From contig JODU01000002.1 of the NCBI GenBank assembly GCA_000720845.1, forward strand, positions 404,681 through 468,680: a stretch of 64,000 bases of DNA, read 5' to 3'. The notes below the pieces were generated by a model. It was not told where the DNA came from and did not search any database. It saw nothing but the letters and a program-made list of their open reading frames with translations. Positions 16,440 through 25,415 of this stretch are shown here, in pieces (the stretch's first letter is position 1; each line of letters begins with the position of its first letter). The translations under genes and the position numbers were made by a program. Source of the DNA: Kitasatospora aureofaciens. GTDB lineage: Bacteria > Actinomycetota > Actinomycetes > Streptomycetales > Streptomycetaceae.

Positions 16440-19397
16440 TCAGTGCGACGACGTCGGCTCCGGGGCGACCAGGCCCTGCCGGTGGGCGACCGCGACCGCC
16501 TCCGTGCGGCTCGCCGCGTTCAGCTTGGCGAGGATGTTGGACACGTGGACGCTGGCCGTCTTGGCGCTGATGAACAGCTCCTCCCCGATCCGGCGGTTGC
16601 TGTGCCCCAGCGCGAGCAGCCGCAGCACGTCCTGCTCGCGGGCGGTCAGCGCCGCGGCGCCCGCCCCGGCCGGTGCCGTGCCCGTGAGCCGGCCGCGGCG
16701 GGCCAGGTCGTCGACCCGCTCGCGCAGCACCGTCGCGCCGAGCCGGTCGGCCTCCCGGCGCACGGCGCCGGCCTCGGCGGCCGCCTCCTCGCGGCGGTCG
16801 GCGGCCAGCAGCGCCTGGGCCAGCCGCAGTCTGCACCGCGCGCGTTCGTAGGCGTCGCCGTACGTGAAGGCGGCCACCGCCCGCTCCCAGGCCGCCGGGT
16901 CCGGCGCGGCGTCGGCGACCCGGGACCACTCGGCCTCCGCGCGCGCCAGCCAGGCCTGGCCCTCCGGCCCCTGCGGGAGGTCGTCGTAACCGTGCCCGGC
17001 GGACCAGCGGGCGTCGGCCAGCAGCTCGGCCGCCGTGTCCGACCAGCGGGCCACCCCGGCGTCGTCCCCGGCCCGGCGCGACTCGGTCACGGTGTCGGCG
17101 ACGGCGGACAGCGCGAGGGTGGCCAGGCGGAGCGTCACGGTGGGCCGCGTGCCGGCCTCGGTGAGCGTCTCGACGCTGGACCGCATCCACCGCACGGCGT
17201 CCTCCGCGTCCCCGCGCAGCGCCGCCGCGTCGGTCAGCACCACCGCCGCCACCATCCGCGCCATCCAGTCGAACGGCCCGTTCAGCAGGGCGCGGGCCCG
17301 GTCGGCCACCCCCGAGTCGCCGCGCGCCAGCGCCACGTACAGCCCGGGCCCGAGGGCGTGACCGTCCAGGGCCGGCCGCTCCCCGGCGTCCTCGGCGGAC
17401 TCGCGCAGCACCTCGTCCCAGTGGCCCAGCGTGTACTGCACCAGCAGCCGCAGATACCGCATCTCCCGCGGGTACGGCGAGGACAGCAGCCCGGAGCGGC
17501 GGGCCCGGTCCAGCCCCTCCGACGCCCAGGGCAGGCACTCCTCCAGGTCACCGGACTCGAAGCAGCCGATGGCGAGGTTGAACAGCGCGCGCAGCTCCAC
17601 GGGCGCGTTGCCCGCCCGCCGCGCCAGCTCGCGTGCCTCGAGGAGCCGCTCCCGGCCCTCGGGGGTGGCGCGGCTGCCGCCCTCCAGGCTCGTCAGGGAG
17701 ATCAGCAGATCGGCGCGGGCGTCGGTCACCTCCAGCTGCTCGGCGGCCCGCAGCGCCCGGCGGGCCACCCGCAGCGCCGTCTCGTTCTCACCGACCTGGC
17801 GGGCCGCCGTCACATGCGTGGCCGCCGCCCACACCCACGTCGACGAGGGCGGATCGGCGGGGATCAGGCCCAGCGCCTCGCTGCTGTAGGCGTACGCGGA
17901 CTCCAGGTTGTCGACGCTCAGCAGATTGCCGGCCAGGGTGTAGCGGACGCGGGCGGCCAGCTCCAGGTCCGCGTCCTGGCCGAGGCCGGCCAGCGCGGAG
18001 CGGGTGAGGGAGACCGCGCGGTGCAGTTCACCGGCGTGCACGGCGGCCGCCGAGGCGCGCAGCGTGAGCGTCACCGCGTCGGGTCCGGTGGGACGCGCGG
18101 CGGCGTCGACCGCCGTCCACAGGTCGAGGGCGGCCTCGACGTGCCGCAGCTCCTCGGCGGGCGCGCCGACCCGCTGGGCGTGGTCGGCGGCCTCCAGGGA
18201 CGCGGCGAGCGCCTCGGGCAGGTCGTGGCTCTCGCGGTAGTGGTGCGCGCGCTCGGCGGCGTGGTCCGAGCGGCGGTCCGGACCGGCGAGCAGCCGGGCG
18301 AAGGCGCCGTGCAGCCGGGCCCGTTCACCGGGCAGCAGGTCGGCGTAGACCGCCTCCCGGGCGAGGGCGTGCCGGAAGGAGTAGGTGTCCCCGTCGCCGG
18401 CGACCAGCAACTGCCGCTCCACCGCCTCGCGCAGCGCCGACTCCAGCTCCTCCTCGGGCAGCCCGACGGCGTCCCGCAGCAGCTCGTGCCCCACCCGGCG
18501 GCCCGCCACGGCGGCGGTGCGCAGCACCTGCTGAGCGGTCTCGGACAGCTGCTCGAACCGGATGAGCAGGACGTCGGCCAGCCCGCTGGGGACGCCCCCG
18601 GCCGGCGTGTCCGTGGCGGCGACCAGCTCCTCGGCGTAGAAGGCGTTGCCCTCGGCCCGTTCGACGATCCGGCGCACGGTGGTGTCCGGCAGCCGTCGCC
18701 GGCGCAGCGAGCGCACCAGCCGGGCCACGTCGGCGTCCGGCAGCGGACGCAGTTCCAGCCGCTCCACGCCGGGCAGGCGGACCAGCTCGGCCAGCAGCGG
18801 GCGCAGCGGATGGCGTCGGTGCAGGTCGTCGGCCCGGTACGAGGCGAACAGCGCGAGCCGGTGGCCGGGCGCGCCGCCCGCAGGGCGCTGCAGGACGCCG
18901 CGGCTGAGCAGGAACCTCAGCAGGTCGCGGGAGGACTGGTCGGCCCAGTGCAGGTCCTCCAGGACCAGCAGCAGCGGGGCGACGTCCGCCAGGTCGGTCA
19001 GCAGGGCGGCCACGCCCTCGAAGAGCCGCAGCCGTGAGGGAGCCGCGTCGCTCCCGTCGTCCGGACCGCCGCCGAGCAGCCGGTCGGCCACCGGATGCCG
19101 GGCCAGCACGGCGGTGAACCGCTCGTCGGCGGCGAGCACGCCCAGGATCTCGGTGAACGGCAAGTACGGCAGACCCACGTCGCCCAGGTCCACGCAGTGA
19201 CCGGTGACCACGGTCGTCCCGGCCGCGGCGGCCCGCCCGGCGACCTCGTCCAGGGTCCGGGTCTTGCCGACCCCGGCGTCCCCGGCGACGAGGACCGCGC
19301 GGGCCTCACCGGTGCGGGCGCGTTCCAGCACGCCGGTGAGACGCGCGAGTTCGTCCTCGCGGCCGACGAGCGGGCTGGTGAGAGAGGTCAGCGACAC
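16440..19397 (-). CDS. Large ATP-binding LuxR-family (LAL) transcriptional regulator
   Basis: A 985-residue MalT-type STAND regulator. An AAA/NB-ARC-like ATPase starts at the N-terminus with Walker A GDAGVGKTR near residues 39-47 and Walker B LLLVLEDLHWAD near 145. A long all-helical TPR-like middle follows, and a LuxR helix-turn-helix occupies about 915-975 (LTAREQDVLRLLALG, AKTASVHVSNIL). Such proteins switch target genes when a ligand is sensed. The GTG at 19397 has AGGA eight bases upstream; the ATG at 19406 lacks a spaced site. The target is unknown. Confidence 0.88.
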   Translation of the reverse strand: MSLTSLTSPLVGREDELARLTGVLERARTGEARAVLVAGDAGVGKTRTLDEVAGRAAAAGTTVVTGHCVDLGDVGLPYLPFTEILGVLAADERFTAVLARHPVADRLLGGGPDDGSDAAPSRLRLFEGVAALLTDLADVAPLLLVLEDLHWADQSSRDLLRFLLSRGVLQRPAGGAPGHRLALFASYRADDLHRRHPLRPLLAELVRLPGVERLELRPLPDADVARLVRSLRRRRLPDTTVRRIVERAEGNAFYAEELVAATDTPAGGVPSGLADVLLIRFEQLSETAQQVLRTAAVAGRRVGHELLRDAVGLPEEELESALREAVERQLLVAGDGDTYSFRHALAREAVYADLLPGERARLHGAFARLLAGPDRRSDHAAERAHHYRESHDLPEALAASLEAADHAQRVGAPAEELRHVEAALDLWTAVDAAARPTGPDAVTLTLRASAAAVHAGELHRAVSLTRSALAGLGQDADLELAARVRYTLAGNLLSVDNLESAYAYSSEALGLIPADPPSSTWVWAAATHVTAARQVGENETALRVARRALRAAEQLEVTDARADLLISLTSLEGGSRATPEGRERLLEARELARRAGNAPVELRALFNLAIGCFESGDLEECLPWASEGLDRARRSGLLSSPYPREMRYLRLLVQYTLGHWDEVLRESAEDAGERPALDGHALGPGLYVALARGDSGVADRARALLNGPFDWMARMVAAVVLTDAAALRGDAEDAVRWMRSSVETLTEAGTRPTVTLRLATLALSAVADTVTESRRAGDDAGVARWSDTAAELLADARWSAGHGYDDLPQGPEGQAWLARAEAEWSRVADAAPDPAAWERAVAAFTYGDAYERARCRLRLAQALLAADRREEAAAEAGAVRREADRLGATVLRERVDDLARRGRLTGTAPAGAGAAALTAREQDVLRLLALGHSNRRIGEELFISAKTASVHVSNILAKLNAASRTEAVAVAHRQGLVAPEPTSSH

Positions 19398-19521
19398 GCC
19401 GCCCATCCTGACACGCGGGTCGGACAGCGGTCCTGCCGGTTTCGCGGCCCGTCCGCGCCCCGGCCCGGGGCCGTACGACAACGACCCCGGCACGGGCGGC
19501 GCCGGCGGTCCCGCGGCCGGG

Positions 19522-19875
19522 TCAGCGGTGGAGGGAGGCCGCCCAGTCGGCCGGGACCCGGTCCGCCGGGCCGGGCGACGGCTGGTCGTCCGGGTGGCTG
19601 GCGGGCGGGGCGAGGGCGGGGCCCGACTCGCGCACCTCGTTGGTCGCGTAGTCCCAGTACCAGTCCTCGCCCGGCTCGAAGCTCTGCACCACGGGATGCC
19701 CGGTGGACCGGTAGTGGGCGGTCGCGTGCTGTCCCGGTGAGCTGTCGCAGCAGCCGACGTGGCCGCAGCTCGCGCAGCGCCGCAGGTGGAACCACCAGCC
19801 GCCGGCCGCGTCGCACTCGGCGCAGCCGGTGCCGCTCGGCGGGACGGTGGGGTCGATTCCGGTGTCGCTGGTCAT
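19522..19875 (-). CDS. UBP-type zinc finger protein
   Basis: A 117-residue protein. Residues 15-80 form a ZnF-UBP module: CAEC, CASCGHVGCCDSS, HATAHYRSTGHP and QSFEPGEDWYWDY. In eukaryotes this fold recognises the free C-terminal Gly-Gly of ubiquitin, and the bacterial ligand is unknown. Its ATG overlaps the kinase stop by four bases (ATGA, 19872-19875), so it is the third gene of a coupled operon with a histidine kinase and a receiver-flavoprotein. GAGGAG precedes the start. It may bind a C-terminal tail or act as a redox-sensitive adaptor; both ideas are inference. Confidence 0.88.
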   Translation of the reverse strand: MTSDTGIDPTVPPSGTGCAECDAAGGWWFHLRRCASCGHVGCCDSSPGQHATAHYRSTGHPVVQSFEPGEDWYWDYATNEVRESGPALAPPASHPDDQPSPGPADRVPADWAASLHR

Positions 19876-21401
19876 ACCGGCTCCTCGGTCGGATCGGTCC
19901 GATCGGCTGGATCGGCTGTATCGCTCGGATCGGCTGTATCGGCTGTATCGGCTGAATCGGATTGATCGGGTTCCGCGGCGGTGAGCGGCAGGAGCACCTG
20001 GAAGCGGGTGTCGCCCGGCACGGACTCGACCTGGAGGCTGCCGTGGTGCTTGTCGACCACGATCCGCCAGGAGATGTCGAGACCGAGCCCGGTGCCCTCG
20101 CCCACCGGCTTGGTGGTGAAGAACGGGTCGAAGACGCGCTCCCGGATCTCCGGGGCGATCCCGGTGCCGGTGTCCCGGAACTCCACCAGCAGCCGGTCGT
20201 GGTGGAGCGCCGTCCGCACGGTCAGCGTCCCCTCGCCGCCCGCGTCCCTCACCGCGGCGACGGCGTTGTCGATCAGGTTGGTCCACACCTGGTTCAGCTC
20301 CGCCGGATACGCCGGGACCCGGGGCACCGTACGGTCGTACTCCTTGACGACCTCGATCCGCGGGCCGATCTTCCCGGAGAGCATCAGCAGGGTGCTGTCG
20401 AGGAGTTCGTGGACGTCGACCGTGCGGTGCGGCGCCCGGTCGAGCTGCGCGTACTGCTTGGCCGCGTCCACCAGGTGCGAGATCCGGGCGGTGGAGTCCG
20501 CGATCTCGTTCATCAGCAGCTCGGTCTCGACCGTGTAGTTGAGCCAGCCGACCGCTCCCGGCAGGATCTCCGCGTCCACGGCCGCCGCGACCTGCTCCAG
20601 CCAGTCGGTGTCCAGACCGGCCTGCACGAAGGTCGGCGCCAGCTGCCAGCCCTGCTCGATCCCGTGGTCCGCCAGCCAGTCGCCGAGGGCGTCCTCCCGG
20701 TCGGCGGCCTCCAGCGGGCTGAGCGAGGGCGCCTTGGCCACCCGCTCCGCCGTGCGCTCCTGGATCTCGATGAGCCCCGCCAGCGCGTCGCGGGAGAACG
20801 GGCCCTCCGCGATCACGGCGAGCTTGTGCCGCATCTTCGCCACCCGCTCCCGCAGCGTCGAGGTGGCCCGCACCGCGGCCGCCGCCGGGTTGTTCAGCTC
20901 GTGGGTGAGACCCGCGGACAGCGAGCCCAGTGCCAGCAGCCGCTCGCGCTGGCCGATGGCGCGCTGGGTGTTCTTGGACCCGAAGAACAGCCCCTCCAGC
21001 AGATGCACGGCCATGGGGAACCACTCCCGCATGACGGCCGCGAACGTGTCCGCCGGGAGCACGAAGAACCGCGTCGGCTCGGTGACCCGCATCGAGTTGT
21101 TGTAGACCTGCGGTACCCGGTCGCCGACGTACGCCTGCATCGCGCCCGCGTACACCCCGCGCTGCGAGGTGCGGTTGGTCTCCACCTCGTCCCCGCCCAC
21201 CCGGCGGGTCAGCACGACCGTCCCCTCCAGCAGCACGTAGAAGCAGGTGGCGTCCTCGCCCTCCGCGTACACGGGGCCGGGGTCGAACAGCTCCACCCGG
21301 CCCTCGGCGCACAGCCGGCCCAGCTGCTCGGGCGTCAGCTTCTCGAACAGGAACAGCTTCCCGATCTCCCCGGGGCTGCACGGCATCGGCCGCCCGCTCA
21401 C
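19872..21401 (-). CDS. Histidine kinase with N-terminal cyclic-nucleotide-binding-like domain
   Basis: A 509-residue soluble kinase. Residues 10-145 form a CRP-like cNMP-binding domain. The H-box LTHELNNP has the phospho-acceptor His167, in the style of NtrB-type kinases. The ATPase core has NLIDNAVAAV, DTGTGIAPEIRERVFDPFF and GEGTGLGL. No membrane segment is seen. The GTG at 21401 overlaps the upstream stop by four bases and has GGAG eight bases upstream. The last 30 residues are an acidic D-T-A-D repeat tail made by a 9-bp DNA repeat. Its partner is almost surely the receiver domain of the gene just upstream. Confidence 0.9.
   Translation of the reverse strand: MSGRPMPCSPGEIGKLFLFEKLTPEQLGRLCAEGRVELFDPGPVYAEGEDATCFYVLLEGTVVLTRRVGGDEVETNRTSQRGVYAGAMQAYVGDRVPQVYNNSMRVTEPTRFFVLPADTFAAVMREWFPMAVHLLEGLFFGSKNTQRAIGQRERLLALGSLSAGLTHELNNPAAAAVRATSTLRERVAKMRHKLAVIAEGPFSRDALAGLIEIQERTAERVAKAPSLSPLEAADREDALGDWLADHGIEQGWQLAPTFVQAGLDTDWLEQVAAAVDAEILPGAVGWLNYTVETELLMNEIADSTARISHLVDAAKQYAQLDRAPHRTVDVHELLDSTLLMLSGKIGPRIEVVKEYDRTVPRVPAYPAELNQVWTNLIDNAVAAVRDAGGEGTLTVRTALHHDRLLVEFRDTGTGIAPEIRERVFDPFFTTKPVGEGTGLGLDISWRIVVDKHHGSLQVESVPGDTRFQVLLPLTAAEPDQSDSADTADTADPSDTADPADRTDPTEEPV
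19889..19970. repeat. 9-bp repeat array coding the acidic kinase tail
   Basis: About eight degenerate copies of a 9-bp unit around GATCGGCTG/TATCGGCTG run through this stretch. In the coding strand they give the Ser/Asp/Thr/Ala-rich tail of the histidine kinase. The array sits at the 3' end of the gene and is a likely site of length variation between strains. Confidence 0.75.
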
Positions 21402-23074
21402 GACTGCTCCAGGTACCGGTGGACGAGCATCACGGCCATGGCTCCCTCTCCGACGGCGGACGCGACCCGCTTGGCGGACTCCGCGCGGGCGTCGCCCGCC
21501 ACGAACACGCCGGGGACGCTGGTCTCCAGGTGGTACGGCGGCCGGTCCAGCTCCCAGTCGGCCGGTGGCCGCCCGTCGGGCGTGAGGTCGGGCCCGGCCA
21601 GGATGAACCCGCGCTCGTCCCGCAGCACCGTGCCGTCCAGCCAGTCGGTCAGCGGGGCCGCGCCGATGAACACGAACAGCCACTGCGCGTCGACGAGTTC
21701 GGTGGCGCCGCTGACCGCGTCGCGCAGCGTCAGGTGCTCCAGGTGGCCGTCGCCGTGTGCACTGTCCACGACGGTGCCGCAGCGCACCCGGATGTTGGGC
21801 ATCTCCTCGATCTGCTGGATCAGGTAGTACGACATCGACGCCGCCAGGGAGTCGCCGCGCACCAGCAGCGTCACGGACTTGGCACCCCGGGCCAGGTACA
21901 TCGCCGCCTGCCCGGCCGAGTTGGCACCGCCGACGATGTACACGTCGTGGCCCTGGCAGGAGGCCGCCTCGGTCAGCGCCGAGCCGTAGAACACCCCGCA
22001 GCCGGCCAGGTCCTCGGTGCCCGGCGCGGTCAGCTGCCGGTAGGACACGCCGGTCGCCAGGATGACGCTGTGCGCGGCGATCGCCGAGCCGTCCGAGAAC
22101 CGGACGACGCGCGCCGCGCCGTTCGCCTCCAGGCCGGTCACCTCGCGCGCGGTGAGGATCTCGGCGCCGAACTTCGCCGCCTGCCGCCGGGCCCGGTCGG
22201 TGAGCTGGCCGCCGGAGACGCCGTCGGGGAAGCCCAGGTAGTTCTCGATGCGCGAGCTCTGCCCCGCCTGCCCGCCCGTTGCCGACCGCTCCACCAGCAC
22301 CGTCCGCAGCCCCTCCGAGGCCCCGTACACGGCCGCGCCGAGCCCGGCCGGGCCGCCGCCGATCACCACCAGGTCGTAGAAGTCGGCGGTCGGCGTGGTC
22401 GCCAGGCCCACGCGCGCGGCCAGGTCGGGGGCCTCCGGCTCCACCAGCGGGGTCCCGTCCGGCGTGATCACCACCGGCAGCCGCTGTCCGTCCTGCCCGG
22501 CCGCCGACAGCAGCCGCCGCCCCTCCGCCTCGTCCGAGGAGTACCAGCGGTAGGGCACCTGGTTGCGGGCCAGGAACTCCCGGACCTCCGAGGACCGCGC
22601 CGACCAGCGGTGCCCGACGACCTTGGTGCTGGGCACCGGACGGTGGTCGCCGGTGCGCCAGGCCCGGAGCAGGTCGTCCAGGACCGGATACAGCTTCTCC
22701 TCGGGCGGGTCCCAGGGCTTGAGCAGGTAGTGGTCCAGGTCGACGACGTTGATCGCGTCGATCGCCGCGTTGGTGTCCGCGTACGCCGTCAGCAGCACCC
22801 GCCGGGCGCCCGGATACACGTCCAGGGCCTGTTCGAGGAACTCGATGCCGTTCATCTGCGGCATCCGGTAGTCGGCGAGGATCACGGCCACCAGGTCGCC
22901 GCGCAGCTTCAGTTCCCGCAGTGCGTCGAGCGCCGACTCGCCGGACTCCGCGCGCACGATCCGGTACGTGGCGCCGTAGCGCCGCCGCAGGTCGCGGGCG
23001 ACGGCGCGGGAGACCCCCGGATCGTCGTCCACGGTCATGATGACGGTCCGTGTCTCCCCGTCGGCCTGTGCCAT
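21398..23074 (-). CDS. Response-regulator receiver fused to thioredoxin-reductase-like flavoprotein
   Basis: A 558-residue three-part protein. Residues 8-130 are a receiver with acidic pocket TVDDDP, phospho-acceptor in ILADYRMP and LKPW. Residues 150-240 are a thioredoxin/glutaredoxin-like module lacking CxxC (RWSARSSEV at that place). Residues 250-558 resemble thioredoxin reductase, with FAD motif VIGGGPAGLGAA and NAD(P)H motif IVGGANSAGQAA. The redox-active CxxC expected just before the latter is absent (GCGVFYGSALTEAASC). The output of this two-component pair therefore seems to be a flavin oxidoreductase, not DNA binding. GGGGGA precedes the ATG; a longer open frame to 23104 is less likely. 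Confidence 0.9.
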   Translation of the reverse strand: MAQADGETRTVIMTVDDDPGVSRAVARDLRRRYGATYRIVRAESGESALDALRELKLRGDLVAVILADYRMPQMNGIEFLEQALDVYPGARRVLLTAYADTNAAIDAINVVDLDHYLLKPWDPPEEKLYPVLDDLLRAWRTGDHRPVPSTKVVGHRWSARSSEVREFLARNQVPYRWYSSDEAEGRRLLSAAGQDGQRLPVVITPDGTPLVEPEAPDLAARVGLATTPTADFYDLVVIGGGPAGLGAAVYGASEGLRTVLVERSATGGQAGQSSRIENYLGFPDGVSGGQLTDRARRQAAKFGAEILTAREVTGLEANGAARVVRFSDGSAIAAHSVILATGVSYRQLTAPGTEDLAGCGVFYGSALTEAASCQGHDVYIVGGANSAGQAAMYLARGAKSVTLLVRGDSLAASMSYYLIQQIEEMPNIRVRCGTVVDSAHGDGHLEHLTLRDAVSGATELVDAQWLFVFIGAAPLTDWLDGTVLRDERGFILAGPDLTPDGRPPADWELDRPPYHLETSVPGVFVAGDARAESAKRVASAVGEGAMAVMLVHRYLEQS

Positions 23075-23284
23075 ACGTCCCCCACGTCGAGCGGCCGGAT
23101 TCACGGCACGGCGTCCCCGTCACCGCACCGGCCTGCGGCCATCGTATGTTCGATCGCGGGTCCTCGCTCGGGCGGCGGGGGCGGGGCGCCGGCGTCGGAC
23201 CGCTCCCCCCGCGCGGCCGTGCGGGCGGCCTGGGGAAGACTGGGCTCCGAGAACGACGTTCCCGCGACCCAGGGAGGGACCCGC

Positions 23285-24157
23285 ATGACGCGCCCGATCA
23301 CGGCAGGCTCGGACGGTTCGGAGGAGAGCCTGGCCGCACTGGCCTGGGCGGCGAGGGAGGCGGTCCGCCGCCGGGCCCCGCTGCACGTTGTGCACGCCTG
23401 GCGGTTCCAGGGCCAGGGCACGACAGACGCGGTGGACCGCGAGACCCAGGAGGGGTGGGCGCGGGACGCCCTCGCCCAGGCGGTCGCGACGGCCACCGAA
23501 CGGCATCCCGGTCTCACGGTGACCACCGACGTCCGCGAGGGCGACGCCGTCGCGGCCCTGCTCGCCGCCGCGGCCGACGCCGAGACGCTGGTCCTCGGCT
23601 CGCGCGGCCACGGGGCCGTCGTCGGCTTCCTGCTCGGCTCGGTCGGGCAGCAGGTGATCGCCGAGGCGCCCCGGCCGGTCGTCCTCGTCCGGGCCGGCGA
23701 CGAGGCCGCCGCCGAGGCCGCGGGCCGCGAGGTCGTCGTGGGCCAGCAGGGCGAGCCGGAGGACAGCGCCGACGTCATCGGGTTCGCCTTCGAGGCGGCC
23801 GCCGCCCGGGGCGCCACCGTGCGCGCCGTGCGGGCCTGGACCCTGCCGACCGTCTTCACCTACAGCCCGGGCTCGATGGCGCTCGCCGACGAGGCCGGGG
23901 GCCTGGAGCAGTACGAGCGCAAGGCACTCGCCGAGGCCCTCGCACCGTGGCGCGAGCGCTTCCCCGACGTCCCGGTGGTCGAACACGTGGAGATGGGCAG
24001 CGCGGGCCAGGTGCTGCTGTCGGTGTCCGCGAACGCCCAGCTGATGGTAGTGGGCCGCCGCGCCCGCCGTACCGCCGTCGGCGCCCGGATCGGCTCGGTG
24101 GCGCACGGCGTGCTGCACCACGCGGGGTGCCCGGTGGCGGTGGTCCCGCACACCTGA
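23285..24157 (+). CDS. Tandem universal stress protein (UspA-like)
   Basis: A 290-residue protein with two Usp domains, at about residues 3-138 and 145-290. The ATP-type loop GSRGHGAVVGFLLGSVG is clear in the first half (VLGSRGHG). The second, VVGRRARRTAVGARIGSVAHG, keeps the spacing but not every glycine. Such proteins bind ATP or AMP and respond to oxygen, starvation or redox stress. GGGAGGGA lies before the ATG. It is divergent from the receiver-flavoprotein operon with about 210 bp between, so shared stress control is possible. Confidence 0.92.
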   Translation: MTRPITAGSDGSEESLAALAWAAREAVRRRAPLHVVHAWRFQGQGTTDAVDRETQEGWARDALAQAVATATERHPGLTVTTDVREGDAVAALLAAAADAETLVLGSRGHGAVVGFLLGSVGQQVIAEAPRPVVLVRAGDEAAAEAAGREVVVGQQGEPEDSADVIGFAFEAAAARGATVRAVRAWTLPTVFTYSPGSMALADEAGGLEQYERKALAEALAPWRERFPDVPVVEHVEMGSAGQVLLSVSANAQLMVVGRRARRTAVGARIGSVAHGVLHHAGCPVAVVPHT

Positions 24158-24177
24158 GCCTCGGCCGCGCGGCTCAG
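24154..24177. terminator. Compact hairpin over two convergent stop codons
   Basis: Arms CTGAGCC (24154-24160) and GGCTCAG (24171-24177) flank a 10-base GC loop. They contain the stop codons of both the Usp and DUF4032 genes. This is probably a bidirectional terminator, though the stem is short. Confidence 0.5.
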
Positions 24178-25406
24178 TCCGCCGTGGGCTGCAGGGTCTC
24201 CCGGGCCTTGGGCAGGATGTTGACGAGGTAGTCCTCGACGGCCGTGTCCAGCCCGATGTCGTGCTGGGCCCGCTCGGAGAGGTACCACCGGTGCTCCAGC
24301 AGCTCGTGGTAGATCTCCGCCGGGTCCATCGCGCCGCGCAGCTCCACCGGCACCGCGCGCACGGTGGGACGGAAGACCTCGCGCACCCAGCGGTGGGCGA
24401 GGACCTCCGGGCGGGCGCCGAGGGGGTCGCCCGGGGCGTAGTCGTCCTGGGTGGCCATCCAGCTCTCCAGGTCGTTCAGCAGCCGCCTGGCCTGGTTCTC
24501 CTCGGCGTCCAGTCCGGTCAGGCGCAGCAGCTGGCGCTGGTGGTGACCGGCGTCGACGACCTTGGGCACGAAGGTGACGGTGTCGCCGTTGGAGGCGTGC
24601 TCGATCTGCATCTCGGCCACGTCGAACCCGAGGTCGTTGAGCCGCCGGATCCGGCGCTCGATGTAGTGGTACTTGCCCGCCGGGTAGACGGAGGTGCGGG
24701 TCAGCTCCTGCCACAGGGACCGGTAGCGGGCGCAGATCTCGGTGCCGAACTCGACCGGGTCGACGGAGGGGTGGAGCGCCCCGGAGGCCTCCAGGTCGAG
24801 CAGTTCCCCGCTGATGTTCACCCGGGCCAGGTCGAGGTCGTAGTCGCGCTGGCCGTCGCTGAGCCGCGGGTGCAGGTCGCCGGTCTCGGCGTCGACCAGA
24901 TAGGCGGCGTAGGCGCCCGCGTCGCGCCGGAAGAGCGTGTTGGACAGCGAGCAGTCCCCCCAGGCGAACCCGGCCAGGTGCAGCCGGACCAGCAGCACCG
25001 CGAGGGCGTCCATCAGCCGGTGCATGGTCGCCGGGCGCAGCGTCGTCTCGAACATCGACCGGTACGGCAGCGAGCCGCCCAGGTGCCGGGTGACCAGCAC
25101 CGGTTCCAGCGCCTCACCGGCGGCGTCGGAGCGACCGGTGACCACGGCCAGCGCGTCCACCGCCGGGATGGCGAGCCGGTCCAGGTCGCGCAGCAGCTGG
25201 TACTCGCGCAGCGCGGGCCGTTCGGCCAGCTCCTTGACGGCGATCACCTCGTCCCCGGCGCGCGCGTAGCGGACCACGTGCCGGGAGATGCCGCGCGGCA
25301 GCGGCACGAGGTACTCCTCGGGCCACTGCTCCAGCGGCAGCTGCCAGGGCAGTTCGAGCAGGAGCGCGGGGTGCTCCGGATTGGTGGCGCTGATCTGCAA
25401 GGCCAT
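24174..25406 (-). CDS. DUF4032 protein with kinase-like fold
   Basis: A 410-residue protein of the DUF4032 family, which has a lipopolysaccharide-kinase/aminoglycoside-phosphotransferase-like core. Kinase-like marks are VIAVKEL (about 54-60), WGDCSLSNTLF near 150 as the catalytic loop, and YLVDAETGD near 170 in place of DFG. The family-specific C-terminal half follows (DLESWMATQDDYAPGDP, HRWYLSERAQHDIG). The substrate is unknown. It is separated from the downstream Usp gene only by the shared hairpin. The start has only a weak GGGGC site, so the N-terminus is uncertain. Confidence 0.87.
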   Translation of the reverse strand: MALQISATNPEHPALLLELPWQLPLEQWPEEYLVPLPRGISRHVVRYARAGDEVIAVKELAERPALREYQLLRDLDRLAIPAVDALAVVTGRSDAAGEALEPVLVTRHLGGSLPYRSMFETTLRPATMHRLMDALAVLLVRLHLAGFAWGDCSLSNTLFRRDAGAYAAYLVDAETGDLHPRLSDGQRDYDLDLARVNISGELLDLEASGALHPSVDPVEFGTEICARYRSLWQELTRTSVYPAGKYHYIERRIRRLNDLGFDVAEMQIEHASNGDTVTFVPKVVDAGHHQRQLLRLTGLDAEENQARRLLNDLESWMATQDDYAPGDPLGARPEVLAHRWVREVFRPTVRAVPVELRGAMDPAEIYHELLEHRWYLSERAQHDIGLDTAVEDYLVNILPKARETLQPTAD

Positions 25407-25415
25407 GCCCCGACT

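Noticed and set aside
16245..19037. A 930-codon open frame antisense to the LAL regulator
   Set aside because: Long antisense frames arise in GC-rich DNA. Its product is low-complexity with no domain, while the opposite strand has ATPase and LuxR motifs.
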